From: Novosphingobium sp. G106
GTDB lineage: Bacteria; Pseudomonadota; Alphaproteobacteria; Sphingomonadales; Sphingomonadaceae
Direction of reading: 5' to 3'
Length of the DNA: 64,000 nucleotides
Assembly: GCF_019075875.1 (NCBI RefSeq)
Contig: NZ_JAHOOZ010000001.1
Location: 2,294,001 to 2,358,000, forward strand
Below the pieces are notes generated by a model, which was not told the DNA's origin, did not search any database, and worked only from the letters and a program-made list of their open reading frames with translations. Numbering within the stretch: position 1 is the stretch's first letter; every line of letters starts with the position of its first letter. Positions 44,402 through 52,907 of the stretch are shown here, piece by piece. The translations under genes and the position numbers were made by a program.

Positions 44402-46235
44402 ATGCTTGCGGTTCCCGAAGAGACGCAGGCTAGACCGACGGGCGGGTCGGGCTTCCGAGCCTGGCTCGCGCGCAGCCCGTTGCTGCGCTGCCTGGCGATC
44501 TATCGGGAGATGCCGGGGCGCTTCATCCTGACCGCAGTGCTGTTTGCGGCGGTCAACGTCGCGCTCGTCGGCCAGCAGGTGCTGGTCGGCCATGCCGTGC
44601 AGGAGGCAGGCTCCGGCCGCCTCGTCGCGGCGGGTGCAGACGGTGGGCTTGACTACAGCCGCGTCTGGTTCTGGGCCGCCGTGCTGCTCGGACTGTCGCT
44701 CGCGCGGTCGGTAACGCAGTACGGCGCAGGCCTCCTCTCGCTCACCATCGGCCAGGAACTGCTCACCACCCTGCGCCAACGCATTCTAGTGCAGATTCAG
44801 CGGCTCGATCTGTCCTATCACTGGAGCCACGGCGTCGGCGAGATGGTGACGCGGATGACGCGCGATGCGGACAAGGTGCGCGATGCGCTGATCAACTTCT
44901 GGCGGCAGATGTTCGAGACGGGCCTCGTGGTCGCAATCTCGACCGGTGTGCTGATCTGGTATTCGCCGCTGCTCGGCCTCGTTCCCCCTGGCGCTGCTGC
45001 TGACCGGCATCGCGCTGCTGTGGCGCCAGGCCGACACCCTCGTCGCGCTCGATCGGCGGATCGGCGCCGCCTATGACGCGGTCACCCAGGATCTTTCCGA
45101 AGGCGTCAACGGCATCCGCGTAATCAAGGCCTTCGGCCTGGGCCAGGCACGCAGCGTGCGTTTCACGGCGCATGTCGACACCTTCCGCAGGGAGGCGCGG
45201 GCTGCGATCCTTCATGCCGCCCGCAGCGTGCCCTTGCCCCAGACCGTCATTGCGCTCGGCCATGCCTGGGTGCTCGGCTACGGCGCGTGGTTGATCACGC
45301 AGGGCGAACTCGGCGTCGGTGCGCTCGTCGCTGCGATGCTGGTGGTGAACACGCTTGTGCTGCGGATCGAAGGCATCGGCCGCCTGCTCCAGGTCATCGC
45401 CGACGCGCGCAGCTCGGCCGGGCGCATCTGGGAAGTTCTGGACGCCGAGCCTGGCATCGTCCCGGGCCGAGGCCGCTTGCCCGAAGGACCGCTCGGCATC
45501 CGCTTCGAAAGCGTCTCGGCTTCTCCGCTTGGCGACGGCGGGATAGTCCTGCACGAGCTCGACCTCACCATCCAGCCTGGCGAGATCGTCGCGCTGGTCG
45601 GGCCGACGGGCTCGGGCAAGTCGATCCTGACCGGCCTCCTCCCCCGCCTGATCGAGGCGGATCACGGCGCGGTCAAAATCGGCTCCGACGAGATCGGCTG
45701 GCACGACGTGCGCGGCCTCGAACTGTCGGACCTGCGCCGCCGGGTCCATGTTCTGCCGCAGGAGAGCTTCCTGTTCTCCGACACTCTGGCCGCTAACCTG
45801 CGCCTGACAGCACCCGATGCAGACGAGGAAGCCCTGCACCAGGCGCTCGATCGCGCCGCGGCGGGCGAGGTCTTCGCGCGGCTTGCCGAGGGTTTCGAGA
45901 CCAAGCTCGGCGACCGCGGCGTCACGCTTTCGGGCGGGCAGCGCCAGCGCATCTGCTTGGCCCGCGCGCTGCTGGCGGATGCCGACGTGCTCGTACTCGA
46001 CGACGCGACCAGCGCACTCGACGCCGTTACTGAGCGCCGCGCGATCGAGAACGTCCGCACGCTCCGCCGTACTGGCGACAAGCCCGTCACGATGCTGATT
46101 GTATCGAGCCGGCTCTCGACCATTCTCGCGGCGGACCGCGTACTGGTTCTCGCGCAGGGCCGGATCGTCGCGGGCGGCACGCATGAAGAACTGGCGGCGG
46201 ACAACGCTTCCTATCGCGCCTTGATGGGGATCTGA
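44402..46235 (+). pseudogene. ABC exporter half with a one-base frameshift in a C5 run
   Basis: The ATG directly follows the TAG stop of the desulfinase gene. Two frames together make one exporter half: the membrane domain (FILTAVLFAAVNVALVGQQV, ILVQIQRLDLSYHWSHGVGE) and, after the break, LALLLTGIALLWRQADTLV and the ATPase domain (Walker A GPTGSGKS, signature LSGGQRQR, Walker B VLVLDDATSALD). The break is at 44984-44988: with CCCC instead of CCCCC the frame reads LGLVPLALLLTG without interruption. Walker B has Asp in place of the catalytic Glu, typical of the degenerate half of a heterodimeric exporter. The break may be a sequencing error. Confidence 0.8.
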
Positions 46236-46236
46236 G

Positions 46237-48078
46237 ATGAACGCGTTCCGCGGCGACAGCGCGCTGTCCGACATCGAGCTCGAGGAGAAGTTCGCCAAGC
46301 GCTCGCTCGAACAGGGCGTCACGTCGCGGCTGCTGCCGCTGATCCGCCCGGTCAGGGCAAGGATCGCCGCGGTCATCGGCATCGAGCTGGTCCAGGTCCT
46401 TGCGATCTTTGCGAGGCCCGTGCTGATAGGCCTGGTCATCGACCGCGGCCTGCGCGCAGCAGGCGTTGACTGGCATGTGATCGCCTGGGCCTGCGCCGGG
46501 CTGGCCGTAACCTGGGCGCTGCGCTTCGGGCTTGGCGGACTGTCGCAATATCATGCCGGCCTGGCCGCGATCCGCGTGCTCAACGACCTGCGTGCCAGCG
46601 TTTTCGCCCATGTCCAGACGCTCAGCGTCGGCTATTTCGACCGGACAAAGGCGGGCCGGATCATCTCACGCGCCGACCGCGACGTCGATACGCTCGAACC
46701 GCTGTTGATCCAGGGGCCGCCAGAGTTCCTTTCGGCCGTCCTGCGCCTGATCATATCCGCGGTGATGCTCTGGCTCATCGCGCCGGCGCTGCTTATCGGG
46801 CTTGCGGCCATCACCGCCCTGCTGATCGCGGCGACGGCGTTGTTCAAGCGCATCTCGCAGCGCACCTGGGCCCGCGTGGCCGAAGCGCGCAGCCGCTTTA
46901 CCGCCCATCTCGTCGAGACCGTTGCCGGCGTGCGTCTGATCAAGCAGGCGGGACGCGAGCGCGAGAACCTGGAAACCTACAAAGGCCTGCTGCGCGATTT
47001 CAATCAGGCGCTGATCCGCGGCAACATGCGTTCGAGCTGGTTCGCGCCGTTCACCGGTCTGCTGACGACCGCGGGCCTCGTGCTCATCCTGGCGATCGGC
47101 GGGCGGGCCATCACGCTGGGCACGCTCACGCTGGGCGAACTGACCCAGAGCCTGTTCTACGTGTTCCTGTTTCTCGCGCCGCTGCAGGAGTTCAACGACC
47201 TTTTCGAGCGGTTCGCCAACGGCACCGCCTGCGCCCAGCGGATCTTCCTTCTGCTCGATACCGAACCCGACATCGTCGATGCGCCCGGTGCGCTGCACCT
47301 GCCCAGGACGCGCGGCGAGATCGAGTTTCGCGGCGTGCACTTCGCCTATATCCCCGGCAGGCCGGTCATCCACGGCCTCGACCTGCGGATCGCGTCCGGG
47401 GAGACCCTGGCGATCGTCGGCCCGACTGGGCATGGCAAGTCGACGCTAGTGCAGCTCCTCACCCGCTTCTACGATGTGACCGACGGCGCCGTCCTGCTCG
47501 ACGGCCACGATGTCCGTAGCCTGTCGGAGGCCAGCCTGCGGCGCCAGATCGGGGTCGTGCTGCAGGACAACGTGCTGTTCGGCGGCAGCGTGCTGGACAA
47601 TCTGCGCCTCGCCAAACCCGACGCGAGCGATGCCGACCTGATCGCCGCGGCGCGTGAGCTCGGCGCGGACGAGGTGCTGGAATCGCTGCCCCACGGCTAC
47701 GAGACCGACGTGGGTCCTCTGGGCGGTCAGCTCAGCCAGGGACAGCGCCAGCTCGTCTGCCTGGTCCGGGCCTATCTCGCCGACCCGGCCGTGCTGGTCC
47801 TCGACGAGGCAACCTCGGCGGTCGACGTGAGCACCGAACAGCGCATCCGCGGAGCCCTGCGGCGCATCTGCGAAGGCCGCACCTCGGTGATCATCGCGCA
47901 TCGCCTTGCCACCATCCGCGAAGCGGATCGTATCGCCGTGGTGCAGGAAGGTGCGATCGTCGAAGTCGGCAATCACGAGGAATTGCTGGCCCGCGGCGAG
48001 CGTTACGCCGCGCTCTACTCCGCTTATCGCGATGCGGGCAGCGACGTCACGAAGCCGTCACGACAACTCGTCAACTAG
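46237..48078 (+). CDS. ABC exporter half, permease plus ATPase
   Basis: 613 residues: a six-helix membrane domain (VIGIELVQVLAIFARPVLIG; LIISAVMLWLIAPALLIGLA) and an ATPase domain with Walker A GPTGHGKST, signature LSQGQRQ (normally LSGGQ), Walker B VLVLDEATSAVD and H-loop IIAHRL. An intact Glu here and the degenerate Asp in the previous gene fit a heterodimeric exporter. The gap to the previous gene is 1 bp. It may export a toxic product of desulfurisation; the substrate is unknown. Confidence 0.9.
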   Translation: MNAFRGDSALSDIELEEKFAKRSLEQGVTSRLLPLIRPVRARIAAVIGIELVQVLAIFARPVLIGLVIDRGLRAAGVDWHVIAWACAGLAVTWALRFGLGGLSQYHAGLAAIRVLNDLRASVFAHVQTLSVGYFDRTKAGRIISRADRDVDTLEPLLIQGPPEFLSAVLRLIISAVMLWLIAPALLIGLAAITALLIAATALFKRISQRTWARVAEARSRFTAHLVETVAGVRLIKQAGRERENLETYKGLLRDFNQALIRGNMRSSWFAPFTGLLTTAGLVLILAIGGRAITLGTLTLGELTQSLFYVFLFLAPLQEFNDLFERFANGTACAQRIFLLLDTEPDIVDAPGALHLPRTRGEIEFRGVHFAYIPGRPVIHGLDLRIASGETLAIVGPTGHGKSTLVQLLTRFYDVTDGAVLLDGHDVRSLSEASLRRQIGVVLQDNVLFGGSVLDNLRLAKPDASDADLIAAARELGADEVLESLPHGYETDVGPLGGQLSQGQRQLVCLVRAYLADPAVLVLDEATSAVDVSTEQRIRGALRRICEGRTSVIIAHRLATIREADRIAVVQEGAIVEVGNHEELLARGERYAALYSAYRDAGSDVTKPSRQLVN

Positions 48079-48106
48079 CGGGGCGTGCGAAACCATGCAC
48101 GAGCCG

Positions 48107-48130
48107 CTCCGAAACACATCGGTTTCGGAG
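48107..48130. terminator. Hairpin after the exporter gene
   Basis: CTCCGAAAC and GTTTCGGAG form a perfect 9-bp stem with a 6-nt loop, 29 bp after the stop. There is no T-run, so it may be a weak terminator or mRNA-stabilising hairpin upstream of the FAD-protein gene. Confidence 0.45.
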
Positions 48131-48168
48131 TGCGTTAGAATCCCATTCCCTATGGCAAGTTGGAGCCG

Positions 48169-49530
48169 ATGAGCACGAGCAGTTCGGGAGAGCTTCCGGT
48201 GGCTGTCGTCGGCGCCGGTTTCAGCGGTACTTTGCTGGCGATCAACTTGCTGCGCCAGCGCGCAAAAGTCGTGCTTGTCGAACGCGATGCGCACCGCCTC
48301 GGGAAAGGCCTGGCATTCGGGACGCTGCGACCCGAGCATCTGCTCAATGTCCGCGCGTCCAACATGAGCGCATTTCCGGACGACAAGGATCATTTCCTGC
48401 GCTGGATGGGCGTTTCCAGCGCGGACCAGGCGAACCGCTTTGTCCCTCGCCTGGCCTATGGGCAGTACCTGCGCGAGCAGCTGATCGAGGCATTGGCCAC
48501 AAGCGACGGTCGCGCCGCCGTGCGCGATGGCGAGGCCATCGGCGCAGACTTCGACGACGACGGGATCAGCCTTCGCCTCGCCAACCAAAGCGCGGTCCGC
48601 TGCCGGGCGCTGGTTCTGGCGCTGGGCAACTTCCCCCCTCGCCCCATTCCGGTCCTGTCGGCGCTGCCGGACGACATCCGCTTCGATGACCCCTGGCCCC
48701 CCGATGCGACGACGGGCGTCGAGGAGGCGAGCCATATCCTGCTGATCGGCAGCGGACTGACCTCGGTCGACATCGCCTTGTCGCTCCACGGCAATGGCTT
48801 CCGCGGCAAGATCGCCGCACTCTCGCGCCGGGGCTTGCGCCCCCGCAGCCACGCGGAAGTCGGGCCGGCGGTCAGCCCGGTGGATCGTCCACAGGCGAAG
48901 GGATCGCAGCTCCTGAGAAGTATCCGCAACCGCGCGGCCACGATCGGCTGGCGGTCGGCGATCGACGAGCTGCGCCCGCATGTCCAACACCTCTGGCGCA
49001 CGCACGATCCCGCGGCCCAGGATCGCTTCCTGCGCCACGCCCGCGCGTATTGGGATGTGCATCGCCACCGCCTGGCCCCCGCCGTCAACGCGCGTGTCCG
49101 AGCCCTTGAGGAGAACGGAGGTCTGACATTCGCTGCCGGACAAATCCTCGAGGCGGCGGAGCAAGACGGCAAGGCACGGGTCACGTGGCGGCGCCGCTGC
49201 GATGCAAGCATCGAGACGCTAAGAGTCGACCGCGTGATCAATTGCACCGGCCCCGAAGGCGACCTCGGCCGGACACCTAACCTGCTCGTCCGCAGCCTGC
49301 TCGATGCCGGGCAGATAAGGCCCGACGTCCATCGCCTCGGCCTCGATGTCGACCAAACGGGACGTGTTCGCGATATCGCAGGCGATCCGCAGGACAGCCT
49401 TTTCGCCGTCGGGCCGATGACCAAGGGCGAAGCCTGGGAAATCGTTGCCGTGCCCGACATTCGCCGGCAGGTCTGGGATCTCGCCCGATACCTGGCAAAT
49501 GCCCATTGGGTCGGAGGCGAAGGACTGTAG
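48169..49530 (+). CDS. FAD/NAD(P)-binding protein
   Basis: 453 residues from the ATG at 48169 (TTGGAG upstream). It has an N-terminal FAD motif VVGAGFSGTLLAINLL and a second dinucleotide motif LLIGSGLTSVDIALSL near 195. The pattern GLAFGTLRPEHLLNVRASNM, SAFPDDKDHFLRW is characteristic of the NAD_binding_9 group of flavoproteins of unknown reaction. VINCTGPEGDL near the C-terminus is the usual conserved tail. It may supply or accept electrons for the island's oxygenases, but this is not demonstrated. Confidence 0.82.
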   Translation: MSTSSSGELPVAVVGAGFSGTLLAINLLRQRAKVVLVERDAHRLGKGLAFGTLRPEHLLNVRASNMSAFPDDKDHFLRWMGVSSADQANRFVPRLAYGQYLREQLIEALATSDGRAAVRDGEAIGADFDDDGISLRLANQSAVRCRALVLALGNFPPRPIPVLSALPDDIRFDDPWPPDATTGVEEASHILLIGSGLTSVDIALSLHGNGFRGKIAALSRRGLRPRSHAEVGPAVSPVDRPQAKGSQLLRSIRNRAATIGWRSAIDELRPHVQHLWRTHDPAAQDRFLRHARAYWDVHRHRLAPAVNARVRALEENGGLTFAAGQILEAAEQDGKARVTWRRRCDASIETLRVDRVINCTGPEGDLGRTPNLLVRSLLDAGQIRPDVHRLGLDVDQTGRVRDIAGDPQDSLFAVGPMTKGEAWEIVAVPDIRRQVWDLARYLANAHWVGGEGL

Positions 49531-50287
49531 TGCCTTCGGCATCCAAGATACCGCCATCCATCTTAGTCAGCTCAATGGCCTTCGATGTATGAACTGACGG
49601 CTGCTATCAAGCTGCACGAAATTGGCATTGAGTGTCCGCTTTGTCGGCGCTGGCAGACAAATGGCCTCCAAAACAACATATTCCGTCGGTGAGGTGGGCC
49701 TGTTGTGTTTCCACTTGACCGCAAGTAACCCGCCACACTTCGATCGGTCAGTCGGCAGCGGCGAGAAAGATCGGATTTGGACCGAAAAGCCTACGCGCGC
49801 GCCGATCGCAAGCGCCTCGTTAAGGCTTGTTAGCAAGGGAAAGGACCGGCCTCGCAATGCTATGCGGGCAAGCTTGGATCGCCCGGATTTGCCGGGGATC
49901 GGGGTGTCCGGCGATCCTATCCGCTGCCGTCCGCAGCTGCACGACAGGCCGGACAGATCCCTTAAAACACGGCATTTTGAAACCACTGTGTCAAGTAATA
50001 TCAAAGTCTTGGGCTTATAAAATATTAAGCCTTCGGGGATCAGACCGCGCCGTAGTTGGGGATGACTGCCACACTACCGAGGCCAAATTCGGCGAACCTC
50101 CGCTTTCGGGCATCGCGGATGTCAGTCTTATTCTCGCGCCCACCGCTTAGCCAGCCCCAGATGCGTCGGCAACGTTCGACGATCCCGAACGTCTGTTCCT
50201 CGCGAACAGTCCCGATAAGCGGCTCCCCGTCTACGACTGCTGCCCATCATGGCTCCGTCGACCACACTCCAGGACCGTTCGTCCGCT
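49531..50287. other. Non-coding stretch of about 750 bp between the sulfur island and the catabolic cluster
   Basis: No credible gene on either strand; open frames lack ribosome-binding sites and protein-like composition. It contains one short dispersed repeat (49631-49650). It probably marks a junction between two gene blocks. Confidence 0.55.
49631..49650. repeat. Copy of dispersed short repeat
   Basis: AGTGTCCGCTTTGTCGGCGC, with the shared core GCTTTGTCGGC. Intergenic. Confidence 0.5.
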
Positions 50288-51484
50288 TCACGGGCTGTTC
50301 GTGTAGACGATGGCACCGCCGCCAAAGTGGGGGGCGGAATAAGAGGACACCGCCGTCGTCACATCGCGCTGCCGTTCGCCCGCGCGGCCAGCGACCTGGA
50401 GATAGCACTCCATCATCTGGGGCACGCCGTGCAGACGGCCGTTGCCAATCGTTCCGCCACCTGAAATCGCTGCGATCGAGCGCGGATCGTCGCTGTCAAT
50501 CCAACCTTCCATGATCCGGTGATGTGCCTCTCCGCGCGGGCAGAGACCCAGCGCCTCAAGCCAGATCAGGACGAACGGCGAGAAGGCGTCATAGGGTTGC
50601 GCCAGGTCGATGTCGCCCGGGCCGAAGCCCGCATCGCGCCAGAGACGCTTTGCCAGGTCCGCGCCGGCATCCTGCATCTCGTCGAGCGTCCAGTGCAGCC
50701 CCAGGCGGTGCTCGCGCGGATAGCCACTGGCATAGCTGGCGATGTGGACTGGCTTGTGCGGCATGTCCTTCGCCCGCTCGGCACTGGTCAGCACCACGGT
50801 GCCGACACCCTGAACCGGAATGTCGCAATCGAACCGGCAGAGCGGATCGAACAGCAACGGCTCGGCCATATAGTCTTCCAGGTTCAGCGGTTTGCCGTAC
50901 CAATAGGACCAGGGCAGCTTGGCGCCGTTCTTGCGCGCCTCGACGGCGATCCGCGCCAACACCTCGCGCCCGCCGCCATAGCGCTGGAAATATTCGTTGG
51001 CGACCATGGCGATCGGCGGGATCGAACCGAAAAAGCCAGCGGCCCCGCCATATTGCCGCTCGCCAGTGATCTCGGTCATCGGGTTGTCGTTGTACTTGCC
51101 CCGCGGATTGTAGAGCGCGCGGTGCAGCACGACGTATTTGGCCGCCCCGCTCGCCACGGCGTTCACCGCCATCGACATCGATCCCGAAAGCTGGCCGAGC
51201 CCGGTAAAGCCGACGACGTAGTCGGGCTGCGCACCGATATGTTCGGACAGCCAGTTCGACGAGACGTAGGACACACCGTCGACGAGATCGTGCCCGCCCG
51301 AACTCGGCAGCGACTGCGCCCCGACGAAGCCGTCGATCTGGTCGACCGTCAGCCCGGCATCGGCGATCGCCGCGCGCGCGGTTTTGAGCGCGGTAACACC
51401 GACGGTTTCGGTGCCGCGTCGAACCACCTGGCTCTGCGCATAGCCGACGATGGCAACCTTGTTGCGGGCAAATTCCGAACTCAT
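50288..51484 (-). CDS. Thiolase-superfamily protein, Ltp2-like (lipid-transfer/retro-aldolase type)
   Basis: 398 residues with a thiolase fold (VAIVGYAQSQVVRRGTETVG; GGGTIGNGRLHGVPQMMEC). The nucleophilic Cys region, usually CASG-like, reads GLGQLSGSMSM, and the HDCF-type motif reads PYDAFSP, with Tyr in place of His. These changes match Ltp2-type steroid side-chain retro-aldolases, which work with a DUF35 partner, rather than true thiolases. The DUF35 gene lies directly upstream with an ATGA overlap. It probably cleaves a beta-hydroxyacyl-CoA. Last gene of the leftward cluster operon. Confidence 0.82.
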   Translation of the reverse strand: MSSEFARNKVAIVGYAQSQVVRRGTETVGVTALKTARAAIADAGLTVDQIDGFVGAQSLPSSGGHDLVDGVSYVSSNWLSEHIGAQPDYVVGFTGLGQLSGSMSMAVNAVASGAAKYVVLHRALYNPRGKYNDNPMTEITGERQYGGAAGFFGSIPPIAMVANEYFQRYGGGREVLARIAVEARKNGAKLPWSYWYGKPLNLEDYMAEPLLFDPLCRFDCDIPVQGVGTVVLTSAERAKDMPHKPVHIASYASGYPREHRLGLHWTLDEMQDAGADLAKRLWRDAGFGPGDIDLAQPYDAFSPFVLIWLEALGLCPRGEAHHRIMEGWIDSDDPRSIAAISGGGTIGNGRLHGVPQMMECYLQVAGRAGERQRDVTTAVSSYSAPHFGGGAIVYTNSP

Positions 51485-51897
51485 GCCGCGCGCTCCAGCG
51501 TGAAGGCCGGCACCGAGATTCCAGGGGCGAGGTCCTCGAAAGCGACGGCGACGCGGTCTCCGGCTTTGACTGGCGTCTCCGGCCCGTCGAGCAGGCGGCC
51601 GATCAGCCTGACTTTGGGCTGGTCGTCGAGTTGCACGTCGACCAGCATGAAGGGCGTGTCGAAACCCTGGAGGAACGACCGCCGCATCACCGTCCAGGTC
51701 CGCACCTTGCCCGCGCCCGACACCGGCTCGAAGGTGAAGCGCGGATCGAAGCTGTGGCAGTTGGGACAGGTACTGTCGGGCGGCATGGTGAATTCACGGC
51801 AGTCCGAACAGCGCGGCAGCGTCAGGACATGCTCGGCGCATGCCGCCCAATAGGGTGCAGACATCTCGTCCGGCACGGGTAGCGGTCGGCTGGTCAT
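51481..51897 (-). CDS. DUF35 zinc-ribbon/OB-fold protein, partner of the thiolase-like protein
   Basis: 138 residues. A rubredoxin-like zinc ribbon C-x2-C...C-x2-C (RCSDCREFTMPPDSTCPNCH) is followed by an OB-fold (GKVRTWTVMRRSFLQGF; VRLIGRLLDGPETPVKAGD). Such proteins bind thiolase-fold or Ltp2-like subunits and bind CoA thioesters. Overlap with the following gene supports a complex. Confidence 0.88.
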   Translation of the reverse strand: MTSRPLPVPDEMSAPYWAACAEHVLTLPRCSDCREFTMPPDSTCPNCHSFDPRFTFEPVSGAGKVRTWTVMRRSFLQGFDTPFMLVDVQLDDQPKVRLIGRLLDGPETPVKAGDRVAVAFEDLAPGISVPAFTLERAA

Positions 51898-51942
51898 CCA
51901 TTCTTCCTTCGTCTCGTTTGCCGCCTGCCGGGGATCGGAACG

Positions 51943-52896
51943 TCAGTAGCGGTTGCGGCGCAGGACCTTGGCCATGCGATCCTCGCCGGCCATGGCCAGC
52001 ACGCGCGCGCCGGGATAGGCGATGCGCTCGACCTCGTGGGTGGGCACGCGCGGCTGCGGGTTCATGTCGCGGATATAGGTATCGTCGTCGACATAGACCG
52101 TGACCAGTGCGTCATCGTCGTCGGTCCGGATCGTCACCGCCGTGCCGTCCACCGCCTCGACGGTCCCCGTGACGGGCTGCGGCGCCTTCGACGAGCCGAC
52201 CCGGATGTCCATCGACATACGGATCTCGTTCGACAGGTTGGGCAGCGCCGCATGCGCCGTGTCGTCGCGGAAGATCACGACATCGCCGACGCGGTAGGCG
52301 GCCGAGCGCCATTCGTCGGGCGAGATCGCGCCGTCGGGGATCTTGTTCCTCTCAAGGCTGGGATCGTGCATGACACCGCGCTTGTGCGTGCCCGGCGCCA
52401 CCGCGAAAGTACCGCTGCTCATGTCGGCGACGTCGCGCACGGGCATCCAGCAGATCGTTGAATTCATGCCCTCGTTGTAGAAGGCATCCTGGTGCTGGCC
52501 GGCGAAGATGTATTCGCCTTCCTTGAGCGGACCCGACGGATAACCCGAACGGTGCGCGGCGATCGGCAGCCAGGTTGGCTCGGCCTGGAACAGCGTGCGC
52601 AGGATGGCGACCAGCTTGGGCTCCTTGACCACTTCCTTCCAGAACTGCGTGCCGATCCGGTCGCAGGGACGCCAGGTGTCGGTCGGCTCGGCGATGAGCA
52701 CCGGAGCGGGGTTGGCAAGATCGATCAGGCCTTCCTTGGCCAGTTCCTCGCGGTAGAGCCCTTCGCCCCAGGCCATCAGCTTTGGATCCATGATGCCGCG
52801 GAAATAGAGGCAGCCGTCGTCGTCCCAGCGCTGGCGCAGGGCCTCGTCGTCGCCGAGAAGCGGCGTGCTGTCCTTGAATTCGGCAACTTCGATCAT
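51943..52896 (-). CDS. Phytanoyl-CoA dioxygenase (PhyH) family oxygenase
   Basis: 317 residues from the ATG at 52896, which has GGAG 6 nt upstream (ATGs at 52902 and 52908 are less likely). The Fe(II)/2-oxoglutarate site is visible: H-x-D in GQHQDAFY, the distal His in DDTAHAALPN and an Arg after EIRMSMDIRV. The C-terminal about 90 residues (TGTVEAVDGTAVTIRTDDDD onward) form an unusual extra acidic beta-rich tail. It probably hydroxylates an acyl-CoA or terpenoid-type acid. Confidence 0.82.
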   Translation of the reverse strand: MIEVAEFKDSTPLLGDDEALRQRWDDDGCLYFRGIMDPKLMAWGEGLYREELAKEGLIDLANPAPVLIAEPTDTWRPCDRIGTQFWKEVVKEPKLVAILRTLFQAEPTWLPIAAHRSGYPSGPLKEGEYIFAGQHQDAFYNEGMNSTICWMPVRDVADMSSGTFAVAPGTHKRGVMHDPSLERNKIPDGAISPDEWRSAAYRVGDVVIFRDDTAHAALPNLSNEIRMSMDIRVGSSKAPQPVTGTVEAVDGTAVTIRTDDDDALVTVYVDDDTYIRDMNPQPRVPTHEVERIAYPGARVLAMAGEDRMAKVLRRNRY

Positions 52897-52907
52897 GGCC
52901 ATCTCCA

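Noticed and set aside
49622..50020. 132-codon open frame in the 49.5-50.3 kb gap
   Set aside because: No ribosome-binding site, unlike-protein composition, and it contains a dispersed repeat.
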